Notes: generated from the sequence alone by a model not told the origin. Counted from the first letter of the stretch, positions 32,135 to 42,046 are shown. The stretch is DNA of 61,774 nt from an uncultured Oscillospiraceae bacterium (GCA_944387015.1 CALXDH010000013.1:1-61774); one strand, 5' to 3'. Numbers and translations: made by a program.

Positions 32135-33235
32135 ATGAAAAAGATTCTTGCATTGTTGCTGACATTGTCCATGGTCTTTGCCCTGTCTGCCTGCGGAAGC
32201 AGCCAGGAAGAAGAGACGACCCCGGATGACTCCAGCACTGCGGGAGAGGGCAGCAACCTGGTCGGCGTGGCCATGCCTACCAAGGACCTGCAGCGCTGGA
32301 ACCAGGACGGCGAGAACATGAAGGCCCAGCTGGAAGAAGCCGGCTATACCGTGGACCTGCAGTACGCCGCCAACGACATCCCCACTCAGGTTTCCCAGAT
32401 TGAGAACATGATCGCCAACGGCTGCGAGGTGCTGGTGATCGCCTCCATCGACGGTGAGGCCCTGGGCACTGTGCTGGATCAGGCCAAGGCTGCGGACATC
32501 CCCGTCATCGCCTATGACCGTCTGATCATGAACTCCGACGCCGTCAGCTACTACGCCACCTTTGATAACTGGGATGTGGGCGTGAAGCAGGGCGAGTACA
32601 TCGTCGAAGCGCTGGATCTCGAGAATGCCGGCGACAAGACCTACAACATCGAGTACATCACCGGCGATCCCGGCGACAACAACATCAACTTCTTCTTCGA
32701 CGGCGCCATCAGCGTCCTGCAGCCCTACATCGATGCCGGCACGCTGGTTTGCCCCTCCGGCCAGACCGAGAAGCAGACCGTCGCCACCGCCAACTGGGCG
32801 ACCGACGCGGCTCAGGCCCGGTTCGAGAACATCCTGGCTTCCTATTACTCTGACGGCACGCAGCTGGATGTGGTCCTGGCTTCCAACGACTCCACCGCTC
32901 TGGGCGTTGCCAACGCTCTGGCTTCCTCCTACACCGGCAACTATCCCATCCTGACCGGTCAGGACTGCGACATTGCCAACGTGAAGAACATCGTTGCCGG
33001 CAAGCAGTCCATGTCCGTCTTCAAGGACACCCGCGACCTGGCCTCCAAGACCGTGGAAATGGTGGACGCCCTGATGAAGGGCACCGAGCCCCCCGTCAAC
33101 GATACCGAGACCTATGACAACGGTACTGGCGTGATCCCCAGCTATCTGTGCGAGCCCAAGGACTGCACCATCGATAACTATCAGGAGCTGTTGATCGATT
33201 CCGGCTACTATACCGAAGCTGACCTGAACGGCTGA
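32135..33235 (+). CDS. ChvE/XylF-like sugar-binding lipoprotein
   Basis: 366 aa. Signal MKKILALLLTLSMVFALSAC with lipidated C20, an acidic linker, then a ChvE-like binding fold (GVAMPTKDLQRWNQDGENMK, ASIDGEALGTVLDQAK, NDIPTQVSQIENM). The RW...D, D(x)YN and NDS segments resemble the pentose/galactose-binding set of xylose- and ChvE-type proteins. The start is ATG 32135 with GAGGAG 8 bases upstream; the in-frame TTG at 32129 is weaker. A strong hairpin follows the gene at 33271-33305. Confidence 0.9.
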   Translation: MKKILALLLTLSMVFALSACGSSQEEETTPDDSSTAGEGSNLVGVAMPTKDLQRWNQDGENMKAQLEEAGYTVDLQYAANDIPTQVSQIENMIANGCEVLVIASIDGEALGTVLDQAKAADIPVIAYDRLIMNSDAVSYYATFDNWDVGVKQGEYIVEALDLENAGDKTYNIEYITGDPGDNNINFFFDGAISVLQPYIDAGTLVCPSGQTEKQTVATANWATDAAQARFENILASYYSDGTQLDVVLASNDSTALGVANALASSYTGNYPILTGQDCDIANVKNIVAGKQSMSVFKDTRDLASKTVEMVDALMKGTEPPVNDTETYDNGTGVIPSYLCEPKDCTIDNYQELLIDSGYYTEADLNG

Positions 33236-33270
33236 TTTCAGTACGGGTTCCGGTCTGCTGGAACGAATTG

Positions 33271-33305
33271 TTCGGGCAAGGCGGGAAATTCCTGCCTTGC
33301 CCGAA
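33271..33305 (+). other. Intercistronic hairpin after the sugar-binding gene
   Basis: TTCGGGCAAGGC and GCCTTGCCCGAA pair around an inner hairpin GGAAATTCC. It sits directly before the ATPase RBS without a T-run, and parallels the hairpin at 22864-22905 behind the other solute-binding gene. The same position in two unrelated operons suggests a role in setting binding-protein mRNA abundance. Confidence 0.75.
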
Positions 33306-33326
33306 ACCATGAAATGAGGTGGTATC

Positions 33327-34862
33327 TTGTCTGAAAACATTCTGGAAATGAGAAATATCACCAAGCTGTTTCCCGGAGTCCGGGCCCTGGACGACGTGAA
33401 TTTGCAGGTGAAGAAGGGGACAATCCACGCGCTGGTCGGCGAGAACGGCGCAGGAAAGTCGACCCTTATGAACGTATTGAGCGGCATTTATCCCTATGGC
33501 AGCTACACCGGAGACATCGTCTATGAAGGCGAAGTGTGCAAGTTTGCCAAGATCACGGACAGTGAACAAAAGGGCATCGTCATCATCCACCAGGAGCTGG
33601 CTCTGGTGCCCTACATGACCATCGGAGAGAACATGTTCCTGGGCAATGAGCAGGGCAAGTCCTTCTCCATTGACTGGGACGGGACCTATGAAAAGGCCGA
33701 TAAATATCTCAAGATCGTGGGCCTGGCGGAGTCCTCCCGTACGCTGATCAAGGACATCGGCGTGGGCAAGCAGCAGCTGGTGGAGATCGCAAAAGCTCTG
33801 GCGAAAAATGCCCGGCTGCTGATCCTCGACGAACCTACGTCCTCTTTGAATGAGTCTGACTCCAAGGCGCTGCTGGATCTGCTGCTGCGCTTCAAGCAGG
33901 AGGGCATGACCTGCATCATCATCTCCCACAAGCTCAACGAAGTCTCCTACGTGGCCGACGACATCACCGTCATCCGGGACGGCAAGACCATTGAGACGCT
34001 GCACAAGGGCGTGGATGACTTCTCCGAGGACCGGATCATCCGCGGAATGGTGGGCCGGGAGATCTCGGACCGCTTCCCCAAGCGCTCCGGTGTTGCCATC
34101 GGTGATGTGTGCATGGAGGTCAAGGACTGGACCGTGTTCCATCCCGTCTACCGGGACAAGAAAGTGGTGGACAACGTGTCCATATACGTCCGCAAGGGCG
34201 AAGTGGTGGGCATTTCCGGACTGATGGGCGCCGGCCGGACGGAACTGGCTATGAGCCTGTTCGGTCACAGCTACGGGCACACCGCCCATGGCACCCTGAC
34301 GCTGGGCGGTAAGGAAGTCAAGCTGAAAAATGAGAAGGACGCCATCCGCCACGGTCTTGCCTATGTGACGGAAGACCGTAAGGGCAATGGATTGATCCTC
34401 TCCAATCCCATCCGCGTCAACACCACCCTGGCCAATCTGGAAGGCGTGTGCCACCGGGGCGTGGTGGATCAGGACATGGAGTATGCCGTGTCCGACGACT
34501 ATCGGAAAAAGCTAAAGACCAAGTGTACCGGCGTAGAGCAGGATGTGGGCAACCTCTCCGGCGGCAACCAGCAGAAGGTGCTGCTGGCCAAGTGGATGTT
34601 TGCCGATCCGGACATCCTGATCCTCGATGAGCCGACCCGCGGCATCGACGTGGGGGCTAAATATGAAATTTACTGCATCATCAACGAACTGGTGGCCTCC
34701 GGAAAATCCGTCATCATGATTTCCTCGGAGCTGCCCGAGGTTTTGGGGATGAGCGATCGGATCTATGTGATGAATGAGGGCCGGATCGTCGGCGAGTTCC
34801 AGCAGGGCGAAGCCTCCCAGGAGAGCATCATGGCCTGCATTCTGAAATCCTCGAACAACTAA
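33327..34862 (+). CDS. MglA/XylG-type double ATPase
   Basis: 511 aa, two nucleotide-binding domains. The first has Walker [10 protein letters not shown], the second [10 protein letters not shown] with EDRKGNGL and signature LSGGNQQK. The start codon is TTG at 33327 preceded by GAGGTGG; the next downstream ATG would remove the first strand of the domain. Stop is 15 bases before the permease gene. It energises uptake of the sugar. Confidence 0.9.
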   Translation: MSENILEMRNITKLFPGVRALDDVNLQVKKGTIHALVGENGAGKSTLMNVLSGIYPYGSYTGDIVYEGEVCKFAKITDSEQKGIVIIHQELALVPYMTIGENMFLGNEQGKSFSIDWDGTYEKADKYLKIVGLAESSRTLIKDIGVGKQQLVEIAKALAKNARLLILDEPTSSLNESDSKALLDLLLRFKQEGMTCIIISHKLNEVSYVADDITVIRDGKTIETLHKGVDDFSEDRIIRGMVGREISDRFPKRSGVAIGDVCMEVKDWTVFHPVYRDKKVVDNVSIYVRKGEVVGISGLMGAGRTELAMSLFGHSYGHTAHGTLTLGGKEVKLKNEKDAIRHGLAYVTEDRKGNGLILSNPIRVNTTLANLEGVCHRGVVDQDMEYAVSDDYRKKLKTKCTGVEQDVGNLSGGNQQKVLLAKWMFADPDILILDEPTRGIDVGAKYEIYCIINELVASGKSVIMISSELPEVLGMSDRIYVMNEGRIVGEFQQGEASQESIMACILKSSNN

Positions 34863-34877
34863 AGGAGCGTTTCCATC

Positions 34878-36047
34878 ATGACAAAGACAAAAGTTTTGAA
34901 CTGGCTCCAGAAAAACACCATGGTCCTGATTCTGGTGCTGGTGTTTGCGTTCTTCGCCTGGCAGACGGGCGGAAAGATCCTCAATCCCCAGAATATCACC
35001 AACCTGATTTCTCAGAACGCATACGTGTTCATCCTGGCTACCGGCATGCTGCTGTGCATCCTCACCGGCGGCAACATCGACCTTTCCGTGGGCTCCGTGG
35101 TGTGCTTTACCGGCGCCATCGGCGCACTGCTGATGGCCGGCGGCATGAATATGTGGCTGGCGGTGGTGATCATGCTGGTCATCGGCCTTGCCATCGGCGC
35201 GTTCCAGGCGTACTGGATCGCCTATGTGCGGGTCCCGCCCTTCATCACCACCCTGGCAGGCATGCTGATCTTCCGCGGCCTTTCCAACGTGGCCCTCAAC
35301 GGCCGCACCCAGTCCATCTCCGACCAGATGTTCAAGGACATCTTCGGCGGCGGCGCCACCTGCTACATCCCCGACCCCTTCGGCGGCGAGGGACTCAACG
35401 TCTTGTGCCTGATCGTGGGCGTGGCCGTGTGCGTGGTATACCTCGCCATGGTGTTCCGCAACCGGATCAACCGGGTCAAGAAGGGCTATGAAGTCAAGTC
35501 CCTGACGGCTGTGGTTCTGCGCAGCGTGGTCATCGTGGCGGCCATCATGTTCTTCACCATCAGCCTCAGCCGTTATAAGGGCATCCCCACCGCTTTGCTG
35601 TGGGTGGCGCTGGTGATCTGCGTCTATGCCTATATCACCTCCAAGACCGCCATCGGCCGTCATCTCTATGCCGTGGGCGGCAACGAGAAGGCCACCAAGC
35701 TCTCCGGCATCAACACCAAGAAGGTGTACTTCTTCGCCTATGCCAACATGGGCTTCCTGGCGGCACTGGCCGGCGTTTTGACCATCGCCCGTATGGCTTC
35801 CGCGCAGCCCACCTACGGTGACGGCTACGAGATGGACGCCATCGGTGCCTGCTTCATCGGCGGCGCGTCCGCTTACGGCGGCGTGGGCACTGTTCCCGGC
35901 GTCATCGTCGGCGCCGTGCTGATGGGCGTTATCAACCTGGGCATGAGCGTCATGGGTATTGACCAGAACTTCCAGAAGGTGGTCAAGGGCGGCGTGCTGC
36001 TGGCTGCCGTGGTGTTCGACGTGCTCTCCAAGCGCGAGGATTCCTGA
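34878..36047 (+). CDS. XylH-type sugar permease
   Basis: 389 aa, about ten hydrophobic segments, with LTGGNIDLSVGSVV and LYAVGGNEKATKLSGINTKK, the conserved loops of this permease group. A larger cytoplasmic insert around FRNRINRVKKGYEVK is the form seen in multiple-sugar (MmsB/GguB-like) permeases. A single permease means a homodimeric pore, in contrast to the paired permeases of the upstream importer. Confidence 0.9.
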   Translation: MTKTKVLNWLQKNTMVLILVLVFAFFAWQTGGKILNPQNITNLISQNAYVFILATGMLLCILTGGNIDLSVGSVVCFTGAIGALLMAGGMNMWLAVVIMLVIGLAIGAFQAYWIAYVRVPPFITTLAGMLIFRGLSNVALNGRTQSISDQMFKDIFGGGATCYIPDPFGGEGLNVLCLIVGVAVCVVYLAMVFRNRINRVKKGYEVKSLTAVVLRSVVIVAAIMFFTISLSRYKGIPTALLWVALVICVYAYITSKTAIGRHLYAVGGNEKATKLSGINTKKVYFFAYANMGFLAALAGVLTIARMASAQPTYGDGYEMDAIGACFIGGASAYGGVGTVPGVIVGAVLMGVINLGMSVMGIDQNFQKVVKGGVLLAAVVFDVLSKREDS

Positions 36048-36081
36048 TAAATGCCTTCTAAAGGCTGAAAGGGAGTTTGAG

Positions 36082-37557
36082 ATGTATTACATAGGGATTG
36101 ATTTGGGGACCTCCGCCGTCAAGCTGCTGCTGGTGGATGAAAACGGCGGGATCCTGAATACGGTGACGCGGGAATATCCCCTGGAATTTCCCCAGCCCGG
36201 CTGGAGCCAGCAAAACCCGGAGGACTGGAAACGCGCAGTCTTTGAGGGAGTCCCCCAACTGCTCCAGGGCTTTGACGGCGCACAGGTGGCCGGGATCGGC
36301 TGCGGCGGCCAGATGCATGGCCTGGTGGTGCTGGATGAGAACGACCAGGTGATCCGCCCCGCCATCTTGTGGAACGATGGACGGACCGCCGCTCAGGTGG
36401 ACTACCTCAATGGCACGGTAGGCAAGGAGACCCTGGCCCGCCTGACGGCCAATATCGCCTTTGCGGGCTTCACCGCTCCGAAGATCTTGTGGATGCGGGA
36501 GAACGAGCCGGAGAACTTCGCCAGGATCCGGAAGATCATGCTGCCCAAGGACTATATCAACTATATGCTCACGGGCGTGCACTGCTGCGACTACTCCGAC
36601 GCCTCCGGTATGCTGCTGCTGGATGTGGAGCACAAGCGCTGGAGCGAGGAAATGCTCTCCATCTGCGGCGTCACGGCGGAGCAGATGCCCCGGCTCTACG
36701 AGAGCTACGAGGTCGTGGGGACAGTCAAGCCGGATGCGGCGCAGCGCCTTGGCATTTCCGCCGATGTGAAGGTGGTGGCCGGCGCGGGAGACAACGCGGC
36801 GGCTGCAGTGGGGACCGGCGTCGTGGGAGAGGGCGGCTGCAACATCAGCCTGGGCACCTCCGGAACGGTGTTCATCTCCTCCAAGAAGTTCGGTATGGAC
36901 CCCAACAACGCACTCCATGCCTTCGCCCACGCCGACGGCGGCTGGCACCTGATGGGGTGCATGCTCTCGGCGGCCTCCTGCAATAAATGGCTGTGCGACG
37001 ACATCCTCAAGACCACCGACTACGCGGCGGAGCAGCAGGACATCACGCCGGAGAAGCTGGGCCGGAACCACGTCTATTTCCTGCCCTATCTCATGGGAGA
37101 GCGCAGCCCCATCAACGATACCAATGCCCGGGGGACCTTCATCGGCATGACCATGGACACCACCCGTTCCGACCTGGTGCAGGCGGTGCTGGAGGGCGTG
37201 GCCTTTGCCATCCGGGACTCCTTCGAGGTTGCCCGGTCCCTGGGCCTGGACATCCCCAGCACCAAGATCTGCGGCGGCGGCAGCAAGTCCCCCCTGTGGC
37301 GGACGATCTTTGCCAACGTCCTGGGTATCCCCCTGGAGCTGCTGAAAACCGAACAGGGCCCCGGCTATGGCGGTGCCATGCTGGCTATGGTGGGCTGTGG
37401 ACAGTACGAGAGCGTACAGGCCGCGGCGGACGCCCTGGTGGAAGTGGCCGGCCGGGTGGAGCCGGATCCGGAGCTGACGGCCCGGTATGAGGCACGCTAC
37501 CAGCAATTCCGGAAGATCTATCCTGCCCTCAAGCAGGTATTCCCCCAGCTGCTGTGA
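36082..37557 (+). CDS. FGGY-family carbohydrate kinase (xylulokinase-like)
   Basis: 491 aa from ATG 36082 with AGGGAG upstream. The N-terminal phosphate loop is MYYIGIDLGTSAVKLL, followed by GIGCGGQMHGLVVLD, which is xylulokinase-type, and GGGSKSPLWR near the C-terminus. These enzymes phosphorylate ketopentoses or ketohexoses. It follows the importer and precedes a DUF4867 protein and a fucose/arabinose-isomerase-like protein, so the true substrate may not be D-xylulose. Start chosen because the frame upstream runs into the permease gene. Confidence 0.88.
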   Translation: MYYIGIDLGTSAVKLLLVDENGGILNTVTREYPLEFPQPGWSQQNPEDWKRAVFEGVPQLLQGFDGAQVAGIGCGGQMHGLVVLDENDQVIRPAILWNDGRTAAQVDYLNGTVGKETLARLTANIAFAGFTAPKILWMRENEPENFARIRKIMLPKDYINYMLTGVHCCDYSDASGMLLLDVEHKRWSEEMLSICGVTAEQMPRLYESYEVVGTVKPDAAQRLGISADVKVVAGAGDNAAAAVGTGVVGEGGCNISLGTSGTVFISSKKFGMDPNNALHAFAHADGGWHLMGCMLSAASCNKWLCDDILKTTDYAAEQQDITPEKLGRNHVYFLPYLMGERSPINDTNARGTFIGMTMDTTRSDLVQAVLEGVAFAIRDSFEVARSLGLDIPSTKICGGGSKSPLWRTIFANVLGIPLELLKTEQGPGYGGAMLAMVGCGQYESVQAAADALVEVAGRVEPDPELTARYEARYQQFRKIYPALKQVFPQLL

Positions 37558-38240
37558 CAGGGGGACAAAACCGCCGGACATTCCGGGAGTGGATCGTGCG
37601 GGTGGTGCTGCTGCTCATTGGCCTTTGCATCGCCCATCTGGGCGTGACGCTCTTCCTTCAGACGGAGCTGGGATCGGATCCCTTCAACGTGTTCGTGCAG
37701 GGGCTGTTCCGCAGCGTCCCCTGGCCGGCGTGGGCCGCGATGACCCACGGGCGGGTCCACCTGCTGGTGTCGCTTTTGATCCTGCTGGTGCTGCTGATGG
37801 CGGACCGGAGCTATGTGGGGGTTGGGACGGTGCTGTGTATGGCGCTGGGAGGACCCATCATCGATGTCTACACCCTCTGGCTCGCGCCGGTGATCCACGG
37901 CGGACTGCCGCTCCTCTGGCGGCTGGGACTGCTGGTGGCAGGATGCCTGATCCTGGCCTTCGGCATGACCATCGTCATCCGCTCCCAGGCGGGCACCGGC
38001 CCCAATGATCTGGTGGCGGTGGTGCTCAGCGACAAGCTGAAAAAGCCCTTCGGTCCCGTCCGGGTGGCAGTGGACTGCGCCTTTGCCGGCATCGGACTGG
38101 CGTTGGGAGGCGTACTGGGGATCGGGACGGTCGTGTGTGCGTTCCTGGTCGGCCCCGCCGCCCAGCTGTTTTTCCCGGTGAGTGAACAAATTTGTCAGAT
38201 CGCTCTGCGTCAGTTTGCGGGAGAATCCTCCCGTGTTTGA
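37554..38240 (+). CDS. YczE/YitT-like integral membrane protein
   Basis: 228 aa, five or six hydrophobic segments, with GVTLFLQTELGSDPFNVFVQ and GTGPNDLVAVVLSDKL, features of the YczE/YyaS-type Firmicute membrane family of unclear function. The start is GTG 37554, overlapping the kinase stop by 4 bases with no RBS, which implies translational coupling. It lies inside a sugar operon, so it may assist in transport or sensing, but no role is established. Confidence 0.8.
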   Translation: MTGGQNRRTFREWIVRVVLLLIGLCIAHLGVTLFLQTELGSDPFNVFVQGLFRSVPWPAWAAMTHGRVHLLVSLLILLVLLMADRSYVGVGTVLCMALGGPIIDVYTLWLAPVIHGGLPLLWRLGLLVAGCLILAFGMTIVIRSQAGTGPNDLVAVVLSDKLKKPFGPVRVAVDCAFAGIGLALGGVLGIGTVVCAFLVGPAAQLFFPVSEQICQIALRQFAGESSRV

Positions 38241-38251
38241 GGTGAAAGTTT

Positions 38252-38887
38252 ATGACGATTGAATCCGTGTTTGATCCTGCGTTTGCCCCGTACGGCAAGG
38301 TGCTGGAGGGGTATGACACCGCGGCGCTGCTGGAGACGCTGCAAAAGGTGACGCCGGTGCCGGAGGGTGTGGAATACGTGCCCTCCCAGCCGGAACTGGA
38401 GGCATTGCCCATTGCCGGGCAGCTCTCCGTCAATGCTTACGGCGGCATGCCCATCCAGCTGGGCTGGTGCAACGGACACAACACCAAGCTCAACTGCCTG
38501 GAATATCACCGGGACAGCGAGCTCAACTGCGGTGCCCAGGACTTTATCCTTCTGCTGGCCCGGGAGGATGAGATGGAGGGCGGTATGCTGGACACCGCCA
38601 AGGTCAAGGCGTTCCGGGTCCCCGCCGGTGCGCTGGTGGAGGTCTACGCCACCACGCTGCACTACGCTCCCTGCTCCGCCGCCTCCGGCGCCGGCTTCCA
38701 GGTAGTGGTGGTGCTCCCCCGGGGCACCAACGGTCCCAAGCCGGACCTGACGCCGCTCAACGGAGAGGACGAGACCCTTACCGCCTGCAACAAGTGGCTG
38801 CTGGCCCATCCAGACTCCGACGAGGCCAAGGGCGGCGCCAAAGTGGGGCTGCGGGGAGAAAATATCGACATCGCAAATCTGCTTTAA
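38252..38887 (+). CDS. DUF4867-like protein, possible cupin-type sugar isomerase
   Basis: 211 aa. The segment CNGHNTKLNCLEYHRDSELN has the His/His/Glu spacing expected of metal-binding cupins such as lyxose isomerases, and HYAPCS with a further His lies about 60 residues on. From memory the family is DUF4867 and its biochemical activity is not known to me. It is placed between the membrane protein and an isomerase-like gene in a sugar-kinase operon, so an epimerase or isomerase role is a reasonable inference. RBS GAGGTGAAAG precedes the ATG. Confidence 0.78.
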   Translation: MTIESVFDPAFAPYGKVLEGYDTAALLETLQKVTPVPEGVEYVPSQPELEALPIAGQLSVNAYGGMPIQLGWCNGHNTKLNCLEYHRDSELNCGAQDFILLLAREDEMEGGMLDTAKVKAFRVPAGALVEVYATTLHYAPCSAASGAGFQVVVVLPRGTNGPKPDLTPLNGEDETLTACNKWLLAHPDSDEAKGGAKVGLRGENIDIANLL

Positions 38888-38909
38888 AAGGAAAAAGGAG
38901 AGAGCTGCT

Positions 38910-40376
38910 ATGAATATTCCTGAAGTCAAACTCGGCATCATCGCCGTGTCCCGGGACTGCTTCCCCATCGCGCTGTCCACCAAGCGCCGCCAGAACATTG
39001 TGGCGGCCTATGGCGAGGGCATCTATGAGTGCCCGGTCACCGTGGAGAATGAAGCGGACGCCATGAAGGCGCTGGAGGATGTCCGGGCCAACGGCGTCAA
39101 CGCGCTGGTGGTGTTCCTGGGCAACTTCGGCCCCGAGACGCCGGAGACGCTGCTGTGCCAGAAGTTTGACGGTCCCACCATGTACATTGCTGCCGCAGAG
39201 GGCGACGGCGACCTCATCAACGGCCGGGGCGACGCCTACTGCGGCGTGCTCAACTGCTCCTATAACCTGGGCATGCGCCACCTGAAGGCCTACATCCCCG
39301 AGTATCCCGTGGGCACCGCAGAGGAGTGCGCGCAGATGATCCGGGACTTCGTCCCCGTGGCCCGGGCCATCATCGGCGTGAAGAACCTCAAGATCATCAC
39401 CTTCGGTCCCCGTCCCCAGGACTTCTTCGCCTGCAATGCTCCCATCAAGGGCCTCTATGAGCTGGGCGTGGAAGTGGAGGAGAACTCCGAGCTGGACCTG
39501 CTGGTCGCCTACAAGGCCCATGCCGGCGACGCCCGGATCCCGGACGTGGTTGCCGATATGAAGGCGGAGATGGGCGAGAATACCTATCCCGACCTGCTGG
39601 AGCGGATGGCCCAGTTCGAACTGACGCTGCTGGACTGGGCAGAGGCCCACAAGGGCGCCCGGCAGTTCGTGGCCTTCGCGGACAAGTGCTGGCCCGCCTT
39701 CCCGGAGCAGTTCGGCTTTGAGCCCTGCTATGTCAACTCCCGCCTGGCCTCCCGGGGCATCCCCGTGGCCTGCGAGGTGGACATCTACGGCGCTCTCAGC
39801 GAGTACATCGGCGCCTGCATCACCGGCGACGCCATCACGCTGCTGGACATCAACAACTCCGTGCCCAAGTACATCTACGACGAGGACATCGCCGGCAAGT
39901 TCCCCTATGACATTAAGGACACCTTCATGGGCTTCCACTGCGGCAACACCCCCAGCTGCAAGATGTGCGGCGGCTGCGCGGTGAAGTATCAGCTGATCCA
40001 GAACCGCCTGCTGGAAAACGGCGGCACGCCCGATTTCACCCGCGGCACGCTGGAAGGCGACATTGCCCCCGGCGAGATCACCTTCTATCGCCTCCAGTGC
40101 GACAGCGAGGGCGAGCTGCGGGCCTATGTGGCCGAGGGCGAAGTGCTCCCGGTGGCGACCCGTTCCTTCGGCGGTATCGGCATTTTTGCCATCCCCGAAA
40201 TGGGTCGGTTCTATCGCCATGTGCTGATCCAGAAGCGCTATCCCCATCACGGCGCGGTGGCCTTCGCCCACTGCGGCAAGGCGCTCTTCGAAGTCCTCAA
40301 GTACTTCGGCATCAGCGACATCGCCTACAACCAGCCCAAGAGCCTGCCCTACGCAACGGAGAATCCCTGGGGCTGA
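38910..40376 (+). CDS. L-fucose/L-arabinose isomerase-like protein
   Basis: 488 aa. Overall size, N-terminal KLGIIAVSRDCFP, and the CHCG-type segments TFMGFHCGNTPSCKMCGG match the fucose/arabinose isomerase superfamily. Those enzymes interconvert aldoses and ketoses with Mn2+. The canonical active-site residues are not obvious by eye. The family includes diverged members of unknown substrate. As the last gene of the operon it should supply the ketose to the FGGY kinase. A strong terminator follows. Confidence 0.85.
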   Translation: MNIPEVKLGIIAVSRDCFPIALSTKRRQNIVAAYGEGIYECPVTVENEADAMKALEDVRANGVNALVVFLGNFGPETPETLLCQKFDGPTMYIAAAEGDGDLINGRGDAYCGVLNCSYNLGMRHLKAYIPEYPVGTAEECAQMIRDFVPVARAIIGVKNLKIITFGPRPQDFFACNAPIKGLYELGVEVEENSELDLLVAYKAHAGDARIPDVVADMKAEMGENTYPDLLERMAQFELTLLDWAEAHKGARQFVAFADKCWPAFPEQFGFEPCYVNSRLASRGIPVACEVDIYGALSEYIGACITGDAITLLDINNSVPKYIYDEDIAGKFPYDIKDTFMGFHCGNTPSCKMCGGCAVKYQLIQNRLLENGGTPDFTRGTLEGDIAPGEITFYRLQCDSEGELRAYVAEGEVLPVATRSFGGIGIFAIPEMGRFYRHVLIQKRYPHHGAVAFAHCGKALFEVLKYFGISDIAYNQPKSLPYATENPWG

Positions 40377-40403
40377 GCGACGGACTTCCTTTCCGCGAAA
40401 AAG

Positions 40404-40439
40404 AAAAGAGCGGCGTCCCGAGAGGGACGCCGCTCTTTT
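40404..40439 (+). terminator. Terminator of the sugar operon
   Basis: AAAAGAGCGGCGTCCC-GAGA-GGGACGCCGCTCTTTT. Confidence 0.9.
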
Positions 40440-40564
40440 GCTTATGAGGGCGGAGCGGTTCTGCGCCTCAGATCAGGGAAAAGGCACAGAGGGCGGCGGA
40501 ACGCATATACTGCCGGTAGAGGAATTTGAAGGGGATGGAACGGCGTGAGGAGAGGGGGCAGGGG

Positions 40565-41164
40565 ATGGGAAAAAAACAGGGGTGGATTTTCAGGCTGCGC
40601 CGGGGCTGGTCCCGGATCCATCCGGTGGATAAGAGCTTGCTGCTGATCCTGGGGGGACTGCTGGTCCAGTCGGCGTACAGCATGTTCGGCGGTGGCGGCG
40701 GTCAGCTGACCCGGGACATCGATATTGCGGTGCGGACCGCCTCGGCCTCCATTTTCGGATATTTTCTCAGCGGCAGTTTTCGCAGCTGCGGTCAGGAACC
40801 CAGACGGGCCATCCGGCATAAACTGTCATCGGCGGACCTCACGGCGGACAGCAAAGCGGAACAGACCGACGCTGCGGAGTGCTGCTGCCCCCGGAATTGG
40901 GGGCAGTCGGGCTCGGACCCGGCAGAGGAAGGCGCTGTGCCCGCACCGGTGTGCGGGCTGCAGGTGGGTGTGGCGACGGGAATCGGCATATTCTGCCTGG
41001 CGGCGCTGCTGCTTCTGCGGAACGCGGCACGGTGGGATCCCGCTTTGGCACAGTCCGACGCGGCTTCCGCCGCAGTGGTGCAGTTCCGGGACTTTGTTTC
41101 CGGCTGCGTTGGGTTTTTGATCGGCTGTCCCGTCCGTGGGACCGACCGGTCCACATCTTCATGA
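40565..41164 (+). CDS. Membrane protein of unknown function with a Cys-rich cytoplasmic or external segment
   Basis: 199 aa from ATG 40565 (MGKKQGWIFRLRRGWSRIHP). First span near residues 26-46 (LLLILGGLLVQSAYSMF), a second region TASASIFGYFLSGSF, then a 70-residue Cys-rich segment (AAECCCPRNW), another span GIGIFCLAALLLLRN and a final span. The frame and a GAGAGGGGGC ribosome site support expression. I do not recognise the family. It is the first of three same-strand genes whose partner contains carboxypeptidase-regulatory-like repeats, so it may present or anchor those repeats. Confidence 0.65.
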   Translation: MGKKQGWIFRLRRGWSRIHPVDKSLLLILGGLLVQSAYSMFGGGGGQLTRDIDIAVRTASASIFGYFLSGSFRSCGQEPRRAIRHKLSSADLTADSKAEQTDAAECCCPRNWGQSGSDPAEEGAVPAPVCGLQVGVATGIGIFCLAALLLLRNAARWDPALAQSDAASAAVVQFRDFVSGCVGFLIGCPVRGTDRSTSS

Positions 41165-41182
41165 TTTTCAGGAGGATTTTTT

Positions 41183-42046
41183 ATGGCGGATATTAAGCAG
41201 GACCTGCTCAGCTTGCAATACAGCGACAACTTTGTGATCCAGGGCCTACAGGAGGCGAACATCGATCTGGAATTGCCTCCTGCGTCCGCCTCTGCGGCAA
41301 CCGTGTACGGTGTAGTCACCGACGGCACGGCACCCATTGCCGACGCCACTGTAAAGCTCTTTGACAACAATGGTCTGCCTTATAAGCATACCCTGACGGA
41401 TGCCTCCGGAGCCTACTCCATCACCGGCGTTCCGGCGGGAACGTATAGCCTGAGCGCCGTGAAGGAGGGGTATCTGCTCAGCGACGCCGCGGGAGTGACG
41501 CTTTCCGACAGTGCCACGGTTCAGATGAATCTCGTCTGCACGGCGGAAGCCTCCTTGTCTCTGGGGGCCATTGCCGGCATCCTGACAGCCACGGATCTGA
41601 GCGGTGTGTCCGCGCCGCTGGCCGGGGCGAAGATCACCCTGCAGTCGGGGATCGATACCGTGGTGGCCACTACGTACACGGCATCCGATGGAGAATTCGC
41701 GTTTTATGATGTGGCCGACGGCGTCTACACGCTGCGCGCCTCCGCAGAAGGATACCGGGCAGCGTCCACGATGACGGTCACTGTGACAGGCGGGTCCATT
41801 GAGAATTTGACCATGGCCATGACGGTGGACTGCCGGACGTACAACGGAACGGTCAGCGGTATGATCCGCAACGACGCCGGCCAGGCGGTGGCGGGCTGCT
41901 TTGTGGGACTGTATCAGATCGTGACGGATCTGAGCGGGAAAAAGGAGCTGCTGGTAGCAACCACCAAGACCAATGAGGCGGGGAAGTATCTTTTTGGCGG
42001 TGTTGTGGGCGGCGAATACGTGGTCAAGGCCAAGCTGGACCGGTAA
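41183..42046 (+). CDS. Protein with three carboxypeptidase-regulatory-like (Cna-B-type) repeats
   Basis: 287 aa. After an N-terminal MADIKQDLLSLQYSDNFVIQ helix there are three beta-rich repeats of about 75 residues, each with a G-x-V/I-T...A-x-V pattern and a Y-x-F/I...G-x-Y-x-L/V-x-A end: VYGVVTDGTAPIADATVKLF, IAGILTATDLSGVSAPLAGA and VSGMIRNDAGQAVAGCFVGL. No signal peptide, lipobox or sortase motif is visible, so it seems cytoplasmic or secreted by another route. The role is unknown. RBS AGGAGG precedes the start. The neighbours on both sides are also of unknown function. Confidence 0.75.
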   Translation: MADIKQDLLSLQYSDNFVIQGLQEANIDLELPPASASAATVYGVVTDGTAPIADATVKLFDNNGLPYKHTLTDASGAYSITGVPAGTYSLSAVKEGYLLSDAAGVTLSDSATVQMNLVCTAEASLSLGAIAGILTATDLSGVSAPLAGAKITLQSGIDTVVATTYTASDGEFAFYDVADGVYTLRASAEGYRAASTMTVTVTGGSIENLTMAMTVDCRTYNGTVSGMIRNDAGQAVAGCFVGLYQIVTDLSGKKELLVATTKTNEAGKYLFGGVVGGEYVVKAKLDR

